Origin: Halichondria panicea
Taxonomy: Eukaryota > Porifera > Demospongiae > Suberitida > Halichondriidae
DNA length: 64,000 nucleotides
NCBI RefSeq assembly: GCF_963675165.1
Contig: NC_087390.1
Span: forward strand, 6,292,319-6,356,318
Direction: 5' to 3'
The translations under genes were made by a program, and so were the position numbers. Shown here piece after piece: positions 46,771 through 59,187 of the stretch. The notes beneath the pieces are model-generated. The model saw only the letters and a list, made by a program, of their open reading frames with translations. It made no database searches and was not told where the DNA came from. Numbering within the stretch: position 1 is the stretch's first letter; each line of letters begins with the position of its first letter.

Positions 46771-47534
46771 AGCACAGTACAAGAGTAATTTAACATTGTA
46801 CACTTCAATGATTTATCATATGACACACCCACAAATAGGTGTGGCTAATGAAAACAATGAAGTGATGTCATAATAATGATTTATGAGGCAGTGAAATTCA
46901 ACGAGGGAGGTGACCAGAAACAAGACTTTCATTAACAGTGGCCTAACGGACCCTCCCACTAGAGCACAACCTCTCCAGCTCTATAGAGTAGTCTCGCGGA
47001 CCTAGACCCTGAAAGATTGTAACGGCTGGCTTGCGAGACTATCCATAGAGGACACTAGCTATGTATGGCACAAACTGAAATCACTATCTACTCTCTAAGT
47101 ACACAGAAACAACCTTCCACTATAACAGACCTTCTTGATTCCGGCCGGACAGAGGACAATTAAGCTTTGTGCTCCCAAAACTGACCAACTTGGCTCTCTG
47201 TGCAAAACTGCCTCTTATAATTATAAAAGACGAACAGGAAACCACATTATGCCCAACAATTATGCCATGCCATATTGGGCATAAAATAATAGTACTATAA
47301 TTATACAACATAATTATTAATAGAAATAAGCAAAAAACTGTATGCAGGTAATTGGGTATGTGTTTGGAGTTCAGTGCCAGGGTGGTAAATTATTCTGATA
47401 AACTCATGCACATAATATAGTAAAGGGTAACATCACAATCTATGCAGCTATAATTATCTATTGAACTACACACAATGTCACAAGACAATTCAGTAGTTTC
47501 AGCAAAATACGTATTATCAAGTCAGTTCAGTTGA

Positions 47535-48665
47535 GGAGGTTTTGAGTATAAGGATACTTGGTGATAGTCAGTGTGCAGACGGAATTACTTCCCAAGGCTA
47601 CTGAGCCATGACCATGACCGTCGGGACACAGTTACAGCGAATATTAATATTGTTTCCACTCTTGTAGTACGAGGTTGACACAAAGAAGGCGGTATTAGAC
47701 AGATCACCATAATATTATATACTGGATGTGAAGTACTCTGTGTGTGTCCTGCATGCATGTGGGATTGATACCACCCTCATGCAATGTATGTAGATATATA
47801 ATTATGATAAATACACTTACACCAGGATTGATGGTTATATATACCATCAGTGTGACAGCCGATCCAATAAGGAATTGGCAATGTACAAGTCCCGGTCTCC
47901 TGGATACAGCCCTCATAGAGGTTGACTGTGCGGAGACGGTCCAAATCTTGACGAAGGTTGTTCTGTACCAAGCTCAGGTTTTGCACTGAGTTCTGCACAA
48001 TAAGAAACTGTGAGGAGACAGTATCATCATAGTCCGATTGCCGCTGAAATTGTACTTATTATCTCATTTGGTACAGTGAATCTCCTTTTATTATGACGTA
48101 CACTTTGGGAAACAAAATTTTGGCCATTATAATTATATAGAGGCCTTTATTGAGAGGTTCTTTTGCACACACTGTGACTGTGTTCATTTGGGACCTGGGT
48201 GGCTGGCCTTAATATCACAGTTGGCCTTCAGGAGTGGTCGTAGGAGGGTTCCATGCACTTACAGTAGCAAATCCCTGCATGTAGTCACCATACTTATGTA
48301 TGTCACCATACATGGCTTGCAAATTTGATTTTGTTATAACCATAAGTACATACATAACTATAGTAATCTACTACACTAGAAGAGCTGTATGATGACTGCC
48401 ACCAGAGACACAACTAGAGTACAGGCCAGAAATAAAGCATTAGTGCAATCACAACAACATTCCTCCTCTTGGTGTTAATGGAGATTTGACCGAGTATATA
48501 GTTGAGAACTGTCCTCAACGGGGTTAGGGTGAATGGTGGTCATGTCAGTCCTGAGACTGTTCTTCCTGCATCTCAAGTTGTTCATACACGTCTTCTTCTT
48601 TGCTTGGCTGTCCTTTCACTGGGTAACTTATCATGTTTAGAAGCTGGTTGGCTATATATACTTAT
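47535..48665 (-). pseudogene. Family B8 pseudogene (duplicate of B4)
   Basis: The layout is the same as B4: a broken exon 2 (stops in CCAGTATATAATATTATGG), a surviving head half (YEGCIQETGTC) near 47880-47990, and worn tail and span at ~48390-48650. It was already defective when the block duplicated, since the same type of lesion occurs in both. Confidence 0.7.
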
Positions 48666-49219
48666 CTTCTCAACTGATGTGTGTAATATGAATCATGCAC
48701 ATCATAATTATTTATATAGCATACTAGCAATTATTGCATGGACCACCTTGTATGTAAAATCACAGACATCTGCCATAAAGTCATAAATTTAAGTTTATAG
48801 TTGTCTCATGTGATGTCTCACTGCGTATATTACTGAGAACGAGTGACTGTTAGTCTGTTAGTTTACCAGACTCTACTGTGTTAGATTTGGGATTTCTCAG
48901 CTAAAATATTCAGTGCCTAACACTTAATGACATGCAGATATTGTACCTTAATGCCAATTAAAGTAGGTCAATTAGTGCAGCACTCAATACTGGGTGTTGG
49001 GTATGTGGGTGATCATGACTCTGCAGTAAACTTCAACAACGCATCCTATATTTTTATATATACTACAAAAATCAAGTACAAGCAATTAATTAGAATTAAG
49101 CAAGAGGGTGACAGACAACATTATATACACCAACGTATACGTAAGCTATTCATGCATTGTTTTAAAGTACACACAATATCTCAGTTTAGTACATTTCAGC
49201 AACAATACTTAAAGTCAGT

Positions 49220-50119
49220 TCAGCTCAGGAGGTTTTTAGTATAAGGACACTTGGTGACAGTCAGTGTGCAGACAGGATTATAGATATAGAATGAGCTGTG
49301 ACCAGAACTACTGGGAGCAGTAACTTCACAGGAGCAGCGAATACTGTTTCCACTCTTGTAGTATGTGGATGATGTGAAGTAGCTGGTATAAGAAAAATCA
49401 CACAATATGCTGGATATGAAGTACTGTGTGTCCTGTATGGGATTGATATGGTTATGAGCTGTACACTTGATCATGTGATTATAGTGTATTAGAGGCTATA
49501 GACTTACTCCAGGATTGATGGTTACATAAGCAGTGCTACAAGTGGCATAACTAGTGACTGATGATGATTGTGTTATCGTACAAGTCCCGGTCTCCTGGAT
49601 ACAGCCCTCATAGAGGTTGATTGTGCGGAGACGGTCCAAATCTTGACGAAGGTTGTTCTGTGCCAAAGTTGAGGTCTGTATTAAGTTTTGCATGCTGGCT
49701 ATCTGGGAAGAGTACAATGCCGACGATTTAACAGTATTTGCCACTGTGACATTCAACCCCTGAATTGCTTGCACTCTTCCTTCCAACTGTGAGATCCTCG
49801 ACAACAGATCCTCGACTTTAGTGTTGTCTCCACCGCTGGCCAGAGGACTGTATATGATGACAGCCACCAGAGACACAACTAGAGCAATGACCATAAATAC
49901 AGCAATCAGTGCAATCACAACACATTTCCCCCTCTTGACTTTAGTGCAGATTTGACCAGCTAGTTGGGATTTGTTCTCAACTTCAACGGGGTTAGGACGA
50001 TTGATTGTCATGTAATGAGATTTTTGTTCCTGCATCTCGACGTGCTCGTACAACTCTTGTTCTTTGTTTGGCTGTGGTTTAACCTGGTGACTTGTTTTAG
50101 GAGCTGGTTGACGACTCAT
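49220..50119 (-). CDS. Family B9: receptor-like type II protein
   Basis: Exons 50119-49508 and 49432-49220, intron of 75 nt, 274 residues. MSRQPAPK start as in the others. Tail YEHVEMQEQKSHYMTI. Span ~67-89. Stalk LLSRISQLEGRVQAIQGLNVT with a glycosylation site. Head: GCIQETGTC, ATC, then DTQYFISSILC, IRCSC, PVCTLTVTKC. All borders are intact, so it is likely functional. Confidence 0.82.
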
Positions 50120-50385
50120 CTTCTTAGGCAAGTAGTTTCTCATTACATGGTTTTTGTAAATTGATAAGGTATTTTAATGATATTCATTACACAAGCAAAT
50201 ACATCATGCATGCAGTAATTGGTTTCTTAATAATTTTGCCATGTGGCTGGGTGTAACTCATTAATTTAGACCACACCCCGAACATGATGAATACTGAACC
50301 TCTTTGGGAAGCCATGAGGGGGCTGATGAGAAACTGCTAATCTACTTTGCCTGGCCTAAATTGAGTCACATCACATAATTATTAT

Positions 50386-50447
50386 AGCCTCGAATCCACG
50401 CCGATTAAAACACGTATTTTAATCGGCGTGGATTCAAGGCTACATCA
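50386..50447. repeat. Hairpin repeat, second copy
   Basis: Partner of the hairpin at 42560-42630, in the same position relative to a B gene start. Arms tcgaatccacgccgattaaa / tttaatcggcgtggattcaa. Confidence 0.7.
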
Positions 50448-50827
50448 CATACTGTGTTATTATGGTACAGCAATGTGCATGTCTATAATTATTATAGCAT
50501 TAATAATTAATGATAGGGAGGTGAACAGTTTCCGTTTGTTGTTTTAATTACAGTAGATGATAAAAGCAAACCACATTTAATACAGTAAACACACATGCAA
50601 TAAGCGTAAAACAGATGGACTTCATCTGCCATCAAGTTGCAGTAATAGTTCCCATGCCTGCATGCTATTGTGCAGCACTGTATATACTATAGTAATTTCT
50701 GTGCCTGAATGGATCTGCTTAAAATGCAATTTTTCCCAATACAGTAACCTCCCATATGATAAGGCCACTGTTAATGAATGTCATGTTTCTGGTTTGGGAA
50801 TCACTTTACCGCTATACCTATACCAGC

Positions 50828-51419
50828 TATAGCCTCGAGACCAGCCGTTCGTTATCTGAAAGAACGCCTGGTCAAGTTCCAATGTAGAACTGGTCCAGGA
50901 ATTTCTTGGACCAATAATTGCCCGCAACTTGCCCGTGAATATCATTATGATGCTTCCAGTAACGTGCAGCTAGCTATAGTATTGTTGTGTTTGCGGTTAC
51001 AGTAGAACCTCGATTATCCGGACACCTTGGTTCCAGAAGCAGGCCGGATAAGTGAATATGCCGGATAATCGAATAGATAAACCACGCCTTGATCCACCCA
51101 TTTTATTGATAAACAGCAGTGCCACATGGTTGTATGTGCATGTGCAGAAGATAAGCAGGCATGTCTCCATGGTAACAGCTGCAACGCGCATGCGCGTTTG
51201 AGGGACACGCCCATTTTCTGATCTGATAACAAGAAAACTGCCAAGTCGGATAATCGAGGTCCCAAATAATGGAGAGCCAGATAATCGAGGTTCTACTGTA
51301 CCGCAATCATGTTCACAACTACTCAAGCCTAACCACTCGCTGACTCAGCTAAACGAGTTCTACATTGGAATTTTACCAGGCGTTCTTTCAGATAACGAAC
51401 GGCTGGTCTCGAGGCTATA
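50828..51419. mobile_element. Palindromic MITE copy 2, host of nested insertion
   Basis: Same ends as 38713-39017 (tatagcctcgagaccagccg / ggctggtctcgaggctata). Extra length is fully explained by the nested element at 51000-51298. Confidence 0.8.
51000..51298. mobile_element. Pogo/Tigger-like MITE, nested
   Basis: Ends CAGTAGAACCTCGATTATCC and GGATAATCGAG-type with ...GAGGTTCTACTG, flanked by TA on both sides. CAGTAGA-CCTCGATTATCCG ends are typical of Tigger/pogo elements. 299 bp, no transposase. The empty site in the sister MITE is seen at ~38894 (ggttgcagTTAccgcat). Confidence 0.85.
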
Positions 51420-52199
51420 CCAGCTACTGAGGGAGGGAGGTTATCATTATTCATTATTGTGACATCACTTCCTGTAAAACCCCCATTTCCTGTTAATTAA
51501 ACACAACAACACAAACATGAAGGACAGTACAAGAGTAATTTAACATTGTACACTTCAATGATTTATCATATGATACACCCACAAGTAGGTGTGGCTAATG
51601 AAAATAATGAAGGATGTCATTTTTTTATGAGGTAGTGAAATTCAACGAGGGAGGTGACCAGAAACATGACTTTCATTAACAGTGGCCTAACGGACCCTCC
51701 CACTGGAGCACAACCTCTCTAGCTCTATAGAGTAGCCTCGCGGACCTAGACCCTGAAAGATTGTAACGGCTGGCTTGCAAGACTATCCATAGAGGACACT
51801 AGCTATGGCACAAATTGAAATCACTATCTACTGTCTAAGTACACAGAAACAACCTTCCACTATAACAGACCTTCTTGATTCCGGCCGGACAGAGGACAAT
51901 TAAGCTTTGTGCTCCCAAAACTGACCAACTTGGCTCTCTGTGCAAAACTGCCTCTTATAATTATAAAAGACGAACAGGAAACCACATTATGCCCAACAAT
52001 TATGCCATGCCATATTGGGCATAAAATAATAGTACTATAATTATACAACATAATTATTAATAGAAATAAGCAAAAAACTTGTGTTTGGAGTTCAGTGCCA
52101 GGGTGGTAAATTATTCTGATAAACTCATGCACATAATAATTTATAGTAAAGGGTAACATCACAATCTATGCAGCTATAATTATCTATTGAACTACATGC

Positions 52200-52860
52200 A
52201 GTATCATCATAGTCCGATTGCTGCTGAAATTGTACTTATACCCTGCATCTCATTTGGTACAGTGGATCTCCTTTTATTATGACGTACACTTTGGGAAACA
52301 AAATTTTGGCCATCATAATTATAGAGGTGGCCTTTATTGAGAGGTTCTTTTGCACACACTGTGACTGTGTTCATTTGGGACCTGGGTGGTTGGCCTTAAT
52401 ATCACAGTTGGCCTTCAGGAGTGGCCGGTAGGAGGGTTCCATGCACTTACAGTAGCAAATCCCTGTAGTCACCACCACTCTTGCAAATTTGATTTTGTTA
52501 TAACCATAAGTACATACATATAACTATAGCAATCTACTACACTAGAAGAGCTGTATGATGACTGCCACCAGAGACACAACTAGAGTACAGGCCAGAAATA
52601 GCATTAGTGCAATCAGTCACAACAACATTCCTCCTCTTGGTTTTAATGGAGATTTGACCGAGTATATATGTAGTTGAGAACTGTCCTCAACGGGGTTAGG
52701 GTGAATGGTGGTCATGTACTAGCTGAGATTGTTCTTCCTGCATGCATCTCGAGTTAATCATACACGTCTTCTTCTTTGCTTGGCTGTCCTTTCACTGGGT
52801 GACTTATCATGTTTAGAAGCTTGGCTATATATATACTTATCTTCTCAACTGATGTGTGTA
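52200..52860 (-). pseudogene. Family B10 remnant
   Basis: Only the tail and span region (~52555-52850) and a few bases of stalk (~52205) remain; the head and second exon are gone. It corresponds to the far half of B4 and B8. Confidence 0.65.
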
Positions 52861-53414
52861 ATATGAATCATGCACATCATAATTATTTATATAGCATACT
52901 AGCAATTATTGCATGGACCACCTTGTATGTAAAATCACAGTATATAATTATTAACAAACAGTAGACATCTGCCATAAAGTCATAAATTTAAGTTTATAGT
53001 TGTCTCATGTGATGTCTCACTGCGTATTACTGAGAACGAGTGACTGTTACAGACTCTACTGTGTTAGATCTGGGATTTCTCAGCTAAAATATTCAGTGCC
53101 TATAACACTTATGACATGCAGATATTGTATCTTAATGCCAATTAAAGCAAGTCAATTAGTGCACTCAATACTGGGTGTTGGGTATGTGGGTGATCATGAC
53201 TCTGCAGTAAACTTCAACAACGCATCCTATATTTTTATATATACTACAAAAATCAAGTTACAAGCAATTACTTAGAATTAAGGAGAGGTTAAGAGGGTGA
53301 CAGACAACATTATATATACACCAACATATACGTAAGCTATTCATGCATTGTTTTGAAGTACACACAATATCTCAGTTTAGTACATTTCAGCAATAATACT
53401 TAAAGCCATGCAGT

Positions 53415-54609
53415 TCAGCTCAGGAGGTTTTTAGTATAAGGACACTTGGTGACAGTCAGTGTGCAGACAGGATTATAGATAGAGAATGAGCTGTGACTAG
53501 CACCACTGGGATACGTAACTTCACAGTAGCAGTAAATATTGTTTCCACTCTTGTAGTAGGTGGATGATGTGAAGTAGCTGGTAAGAGAAAAATCACACAC
53601 TATGCTGGATGTGAAGTACTGTGTGTCCTGTATGGGATGGATATGGTTATGAGCTGTAACTTGATCATGTGATTATAGTGTATTAGGGCTTGGACTTACT
53701 CCAGGATTGATGGTCACACCACCATTAGTGCGACAAGTGGCATAACTAGTGACTGATGATTGTGTTATCGTGCAAGTCCTGGTCTCCTGGATACAGCCCT
53801 CATAGAGGTTGATTGTGCGGAGACGGTCTAAATCTTGACGAAGGTTGGTCTGTATCGAAGTTGAGTTCTGTATTAAGTTCTGCAGGCTGGCTATTTGGGA
53901 AGAGTGTGATGCCAACATCATTGTGATAGTGTCGCGCCCACTGTTACATTTGTTCCCTGCATTGTGTGGAGATGGTCTAAATCTTGACGAACGTTGTTTT
54001 GCATTGAGCTAAGGGCTGATTCTAGCGATTCCTTCAGCGATATCAAAGAATGGTTGGTTGCTCCCTGTATTGTCCAAAGGTGGTCCAAATCTTGACAAAT
54101 GTTGTTCTGTACCAAGCTCAGGTTTTGCACTGAGTTCTGCACATTAAGGAACTGTGAGGAGACATTACCATCATAGTCCGATTGCTGCTGAACTTGTGCT
54201 TCTATAGTGACTCCAGCGATTTCTGAAAGAGTTGTTGGTTACCTGCATTTTCTCCAGCTGCTGTATCCTTGACAACAGATCCTCCACTTCAGTGCTGGCA
54301 CTTGATTCAGTGTTGTCTCCACTGCTGACCAGAGGACTGTATAATTATGATGACAGCCACCAGAGACACAACTAGAGCAATGACCAGAAATACAGCCACC
54401 ATTAGTGTAATCACACAAAAGTTCCCTCTATTAATTTTAGTGGAGATTTGACCAGCTAGTTGGGAGTTGTCCTCAACGTGGTTAGGGCGATTGATTGTCA
54501 TGTACTGAGATTGTTCTTCCTGCATCTCGAGTTGTTCATACACCTCTTCTTCTTTGCTCGGCTGTCCTCTCACTGGGTGACTTATCTCAGGAGCTGGTTG
54601 GCGACTCAT
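53415..54609 (-). pseudogene. Family B11: divergent copy, frameshifted
   Basis: The tail differs from other B copies (SHPVRGQPSKEEEVYEQLEM) and carries YEQL...YMTI, a full ITAM consensus (YxxL-x8-YxxI). A four-base insertion in the span (gactgtataattatgatg) shifts the frame. The long stalk has two further breaks. Exon 2 (53627-53415) is still open with all five cysteines. The worn tails of B4, B8 and B10 resemble this type, so it is probably an older subfamily. Confidence 0.7.
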
Positions 54610-54968
54610 CTTCTCTGTATATATATGATTATAATTAGGAACATCACATCACGTATTTATAGCATAGAAATTGCATGATTTTGTATACGCATAACAGGAC
54701 CATCTTGTGGCAGGTGGATAACAGTTGTTGTTATTATAATGAAGCAAAAGAAAGTTAAGAGAGCTATAAGCTTATACATAAGAAGACTTTATTAGGCAAA
54801 ATAGTGAGATTCAATTCGATAATTCTGTCCAATAAATAAACACCACATGTACAACAGTAAACGAGTGATGCAAGCTGTGCTGTGCTATTGCCTCTCGCCA
54901 TGCATATTTTGCTTTCGCTCAAAAAGTATTGTCAAAGGCATAGTCTATATTATAGTCTAAGAATAGTG
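54610..54968. other. Spacer, no gene
   Basis: AT-rich sequence with a TATA-like box near 54655; nothing coding seen. Confidence 0.5.
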
Positions 54969-55052
54969 AGAGAACGAGTGACTGTTGATTGAAGTATTTG
55001 GACCTTGTTTACCAGACTCAACCTTGTTAGAGGACTTCTCAGCTAAAATATG
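54969..55052 (+). pseudogene. Orphan calaxin last exon, 5'-truncated
   Basis: Starts inside the exon at gagcgactg-equivalent (gaacgagtgactgttgattg) and continues to ttctcagctaaaatatg. Acceptor and EF loop are missing. Confidence 0.65.
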
Positions 55053-55297
55053 CTGCATCGCTATGACTGTATACATGTATACAAGGGATTGAATTGAATT
55101 GAGTGGGTGGCATTGCAGCAGCTAGAACATTATGATGGTATACAGTAATCCGACGATAAAAAATTAAAGTATATATACACCTAATTTTAAGCTAGAGGGT
55201 AACAGATATCATTATAAACACCATGTAGCTACTCATTCTATTAACTACACACAATGTCTCAGTTCTGTTTCAGCAAATTCGTATTATTAAAGTCAAT

Positions 55298-56129
55298 TCA
55301 GTTCAGGAGGTTTTGAGTATAAGGACACTTGGTGACAGTCAGTGTGCATACGGCACTACTGTACGAGAATGTACTGTGACCAGTACTAATGGGATTGGTA
55401 ACTTCACAGTCACAGCGAATACTGTTTCCATTCTTGTAGTATGAGGTTGACACGAGGTAGTTGGAACTGGACAAATCACACACTATGCTGGATGTGAAGT
55501 ACTGTGTGTCCTGTATGGGATTGATATTGTTATGGTTGTACATGCATAATTTATGAGTCCCGAGAGGCAATGTGTATACTTACTCTAGGATTGATGGATA
55601 CAAAACCAGTGTTGCAGGCGATCCAATAATTGCTTAATGTTGCCAAATGACAAGTGCTGGTCTCCTGGATACAGTCCTTATAGAGGTTGACTGTGTGGAG
55701 ACGGTCCAAATCTTGACGAAGGTTGTTCTGTGCCAAAGTTGAGATCTGTATTAAGTTCTGCATACTGGCTATCTGGGATTCTTTAGCAGTGTTTGTTTCT
55801 TCCAACTGTTGAATCCTCGACAATATATTCCCAGTGTCTCCACCGCTGACCAGAGGACTGTATATGATGACTGCCACCAGAGACACTACTAGAGCAATGA
55901 CTAGAAATACTGCAATCAATGCAATCACAACACATTTCCCCCTCTTGATTTTAGTGGAGATTTGACCGGCTAGTTGGGATTTGTCCTCAACTTCAACGCG
56001 GTTAGGACGATTGATTGTCATGTAATGAGATTGTTGTTCCTGCATCTCGACGTGCTCGTACAACTCTTGTTCTTTGTTTGGTTGTGGTTTAACCTGGCGA
56101 CTTGTTTTAGCAGTTGGTTGACTACTCAT
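55298..56129 (-). CDS. Family B12: receptor-like type II protein
   Basis: Exons 56129-55584 and 55510-55298, intron of 73 nt, 252 residues; start MSSQPTAK in place of MSRQPAPK. Tail YEHVEMQEQQSHYMTI. Span; stalk ILSRIQQLEETNTAKESQI. Head: DCIQETSTC, IAC, then DTQYFTSSIVC, IRCDC, AVCTLTVTKC. Intact. Confidence 0.82.
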
Positions 56130-56868
56130 CTTCTCAACTAATTGAGTCACATTGCATAATGTGTATTTTATGGTAACAGCAATGTGCGTATACATGTCTA
56201 TAGCATTATTAATATTATCATATTGATAGAAGGAGGTAAACAGTTTCTGTTTGTAGTTTTAGATGAAAGCAAACCCTACATTACAGTAAACACACTTGCA
56301 ACAGGTGGACTTCATCTGCATACCATCAAGCCACAATAAGTTATATAGTTCCCATGCACTGCATGCTATTGTGCAGCACTGTACTGTATAGTAATTTCTG
56401 TGCAATTGTGCGTGAAAGTGGGTGGCTGTACTTAGCTATATACCTGTATCAAAGCTACAATATTCATCCATTAACACATGTAAATTTTACACAGTAGCTA
56501 TACAAACAAGTATATATTTTGGCATAATTATGTCTTCACAATAAACACCACAGATATACTTGTGACGAACAAGTATACAGAGATCTGCCATATAAAGTCA
56601 TCAAGATGTAAGTTGTCTCATGTGATGTCAATGCACGCTGCATATACTTTTTTGGCCAGTTTCGTTAATCACACACACACATGGCTGCATAATTATGAGA
56701 GAAACCATGGTAACACAGCCACAAAACATATTGCAATGACTGTAACGGTGTCACTTTAAACATGTGTCACTACTTTCTGAGTGAAAATGTGTTGTGTAGT
56801 CGTTGCAAATTTTGACGACGGTATAATGTGCATTAATAGCATTACGACATCTTTCTGTTTCTCTGCAG

Positions 56869-57057
56869 GATCATGACAATGACTTAAAAGTGTCACTGGA
56901 GGATTTCAAGAAGTCTATTGAGAATGAGCGACTGTTGATTGAAGCTTGTTTACTAGACTCCACCTTGTTAGAGAACTTCTCAGCTCAAATATGCTGTATT
57001 GTTAATTATTATGACTGCATGTATGTATACAAGGGATTGTTGCATGTATTAAATTGA
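56869..57057 (+). pseudogene. Orphan calaxin last exon, copy 4
   Basis: Intact acceptor; frame open for 63 codons to TGA. A nine-base in-frame deletion removes the FGP of EAFGPC, and the tail is extended past the normal stop (CIVNYYDCMYVYKG), similar to copy 1. It belongs to the 1955-bp duplication. Confidence 0.7.
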
Positions 57058-57232
57058 ATTGAGTGGGTGGCATTGCAGCAGCTAGAACATTATGATGGTA
57101 TACAGTAATCAGACAAAAATTTGAAGTATACACTTAATTTTAAGCTAGAGGGTAACAGATAACATTATAAACACCATGTAGCTACTCATTCTATTAAATA
57201 TATACACTCAGTTCTGTTTCAGCAAATAGGTA

Positions 57233-58079
57233 TCAGTTCAGTTCAGGAGGTTTCAAGTATAAGGACACTTGGTGACAGTCAGTGTGCAGACGGCACTGCA
57301 TGTACAGGAATGTGTTGTGACCAGCACTAATGGGATAGGTAACTTCACATTCGCAGCAAATAGTGTTTCCACTCTTGTATGTACGAGGTTGACACAAGGT
57401 AGTTGGAACTGGACACATCACACACTATGCTGGATGTGAAGTACTGTGTGTCCTGTATGCATGGGATTGATATGGTTATGGTTGTACATGGATAACTTAT
57501 GAGTCCTGAGAGGCAATGTTTATACTTACTCCAGGATTGATGATCAGTAAAAAACCAGTGTTGCAAGCGATCCAATCATTGCTTAATGATAACAACAGTC
57601 AAGTCCTGGTCTCATTGGTACAGCCCCCATAGAGGTTAACTGTGCGGAGACAGTCCAAATCTTGACGAAAATTGTTTTGTGCCAAAGTTGATGTCTGTAC
57701 TAAGTGTTGTATGCTGGCTATCTGAGATTCTTTAGCAGTGTTTTTTTCCTCCAGCTGTTGAATCCTCGACAATAGATTCCCAGTGTCTCCACCGCTGACC
57801 AAAGGACTGTATAATGATGACAGCCACCAGACACACAACTAGAGCAATGACCAGAAATACAGTCATCAGTGCAATCACAACACATTTCCACCTCTCGATT
57901 TTAGTGGAGATTTGACCGGCTAGTTGGGAGTTGTTCTCAACTTCAACGTGGTTAAGACGATTGATTGTCATGTAATGAGATTGTTGTTCCTGCATCTCGA
58001 CGTGCTCGTACAACTCTTGTTCTTTGTTTGGCTGTGGTTTAACCTGGCAACTTGTTTTAGCAGCTGGTTGACGACTCAT
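57233..58079 (-). pseudogene. Family B13 pseudogene
   Basis: Exon 1 from 58079 keeps the tail (YEHV...YMTI) but an extra base in the span (gactgtataatgatg) moves the frame. The stalk and half-head then lie in another frame (GGCTNETRT). Exon 2 has a further shift at ttgtatgtacgag. Not translatable in full. Confidence 0.8.
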
Positions 58080-58823
58080 CTTCTCAACTAATTGAGTGAG
58101 TCACATCGCATAATGTGTATTTTATGGTAACAGCAATGTGCATATATATACATGTCTATAGCATTATTAATATTATCATATTGATAGAAGGAGGTAAACA
58201 GTTTCTGTTTGTTGTTTTAGATGAAAACAAACCCCACATTACAGTAAACACACTTGCAACAGGTGGACTTCATCTGCATACCATCAAGCCACAATAAGTT
58301 ATATAGTTCCTATGCATGCACTGCATGCTATTGTGCAGCACTGTACTGTATAGTAATTTCTGTGCAATTGTGCGTGAAAGTGGGTGGCTGTACTTACTAC
58401 CTATATCAAAGCTACAATATTCATCCATTAACACATGTAAATTTTACACAGTAGCTACAAACAAGCATATATTTTGGCATAATTATGTCTTCACAATAAA
58501 CACCACAGATATACTTGTGACGAACAAGTATACAGAGATCTGCCATATAAAGTCATCAAGATGTAAGTTGTCTCATGTGATGTCAATGCACGCTGCATAT
58601 ACTTTTTTGGCCAGTTTCGTTAATCACACACACACATGGCTGCATAATTATGAGAGAAACCATGGTAACACAGCCACAAAACATATTGCAATGACTGTAA
58701 CGGTGTCACTTTAAACATGTGTCACTACTTTCTGAGTGAAAATGTGTTGTGTAGTCGTTGCAAATTTTGACGACGGTATAATGTGCATTAATAGCATTAC
58801 GACATCTTTCTGTTTCTCTGCAG

Positions 58824-59012
58824 GATCATGACAATGACTTAAAAGTGTCACTGGAGGATTTCAAGAAGTCTATTGAGAATGAGCGACTGTTGATTGAAGC
58901 TTGTTTACTAGACTCCACCTTGTTAGAGAACTTCTCAGCTCAAATATGCTGTATTGTTAATTATTATGACTGCATGTATGTATACAAGGGATTGTTGCAT
59001 GTATTAAATTGA
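58824..59012 (+). pseudogene. Orphan calaxin last exon, copy 5
   Basis: Same sequence as the copy at 56869, with acceptor, deletion of FGP and extended tail, from the 1955-bp duplication. Confidence 0.7.
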
Positions 59013-59187
59013 ATTGAGTGGGTGGCATTGCAGCAGCTAGAACATTATGATGGTATACAGTAATCAGACAAAAATTTGAAGTATACACTTAATTTTAAGC
59101 TAGAGGGTAACAGATAACATTATAAACACCATGTAGCTACTCATTCTATTAAATATATACACTCAGTTCTGTTTCAGCAAATAGGTA

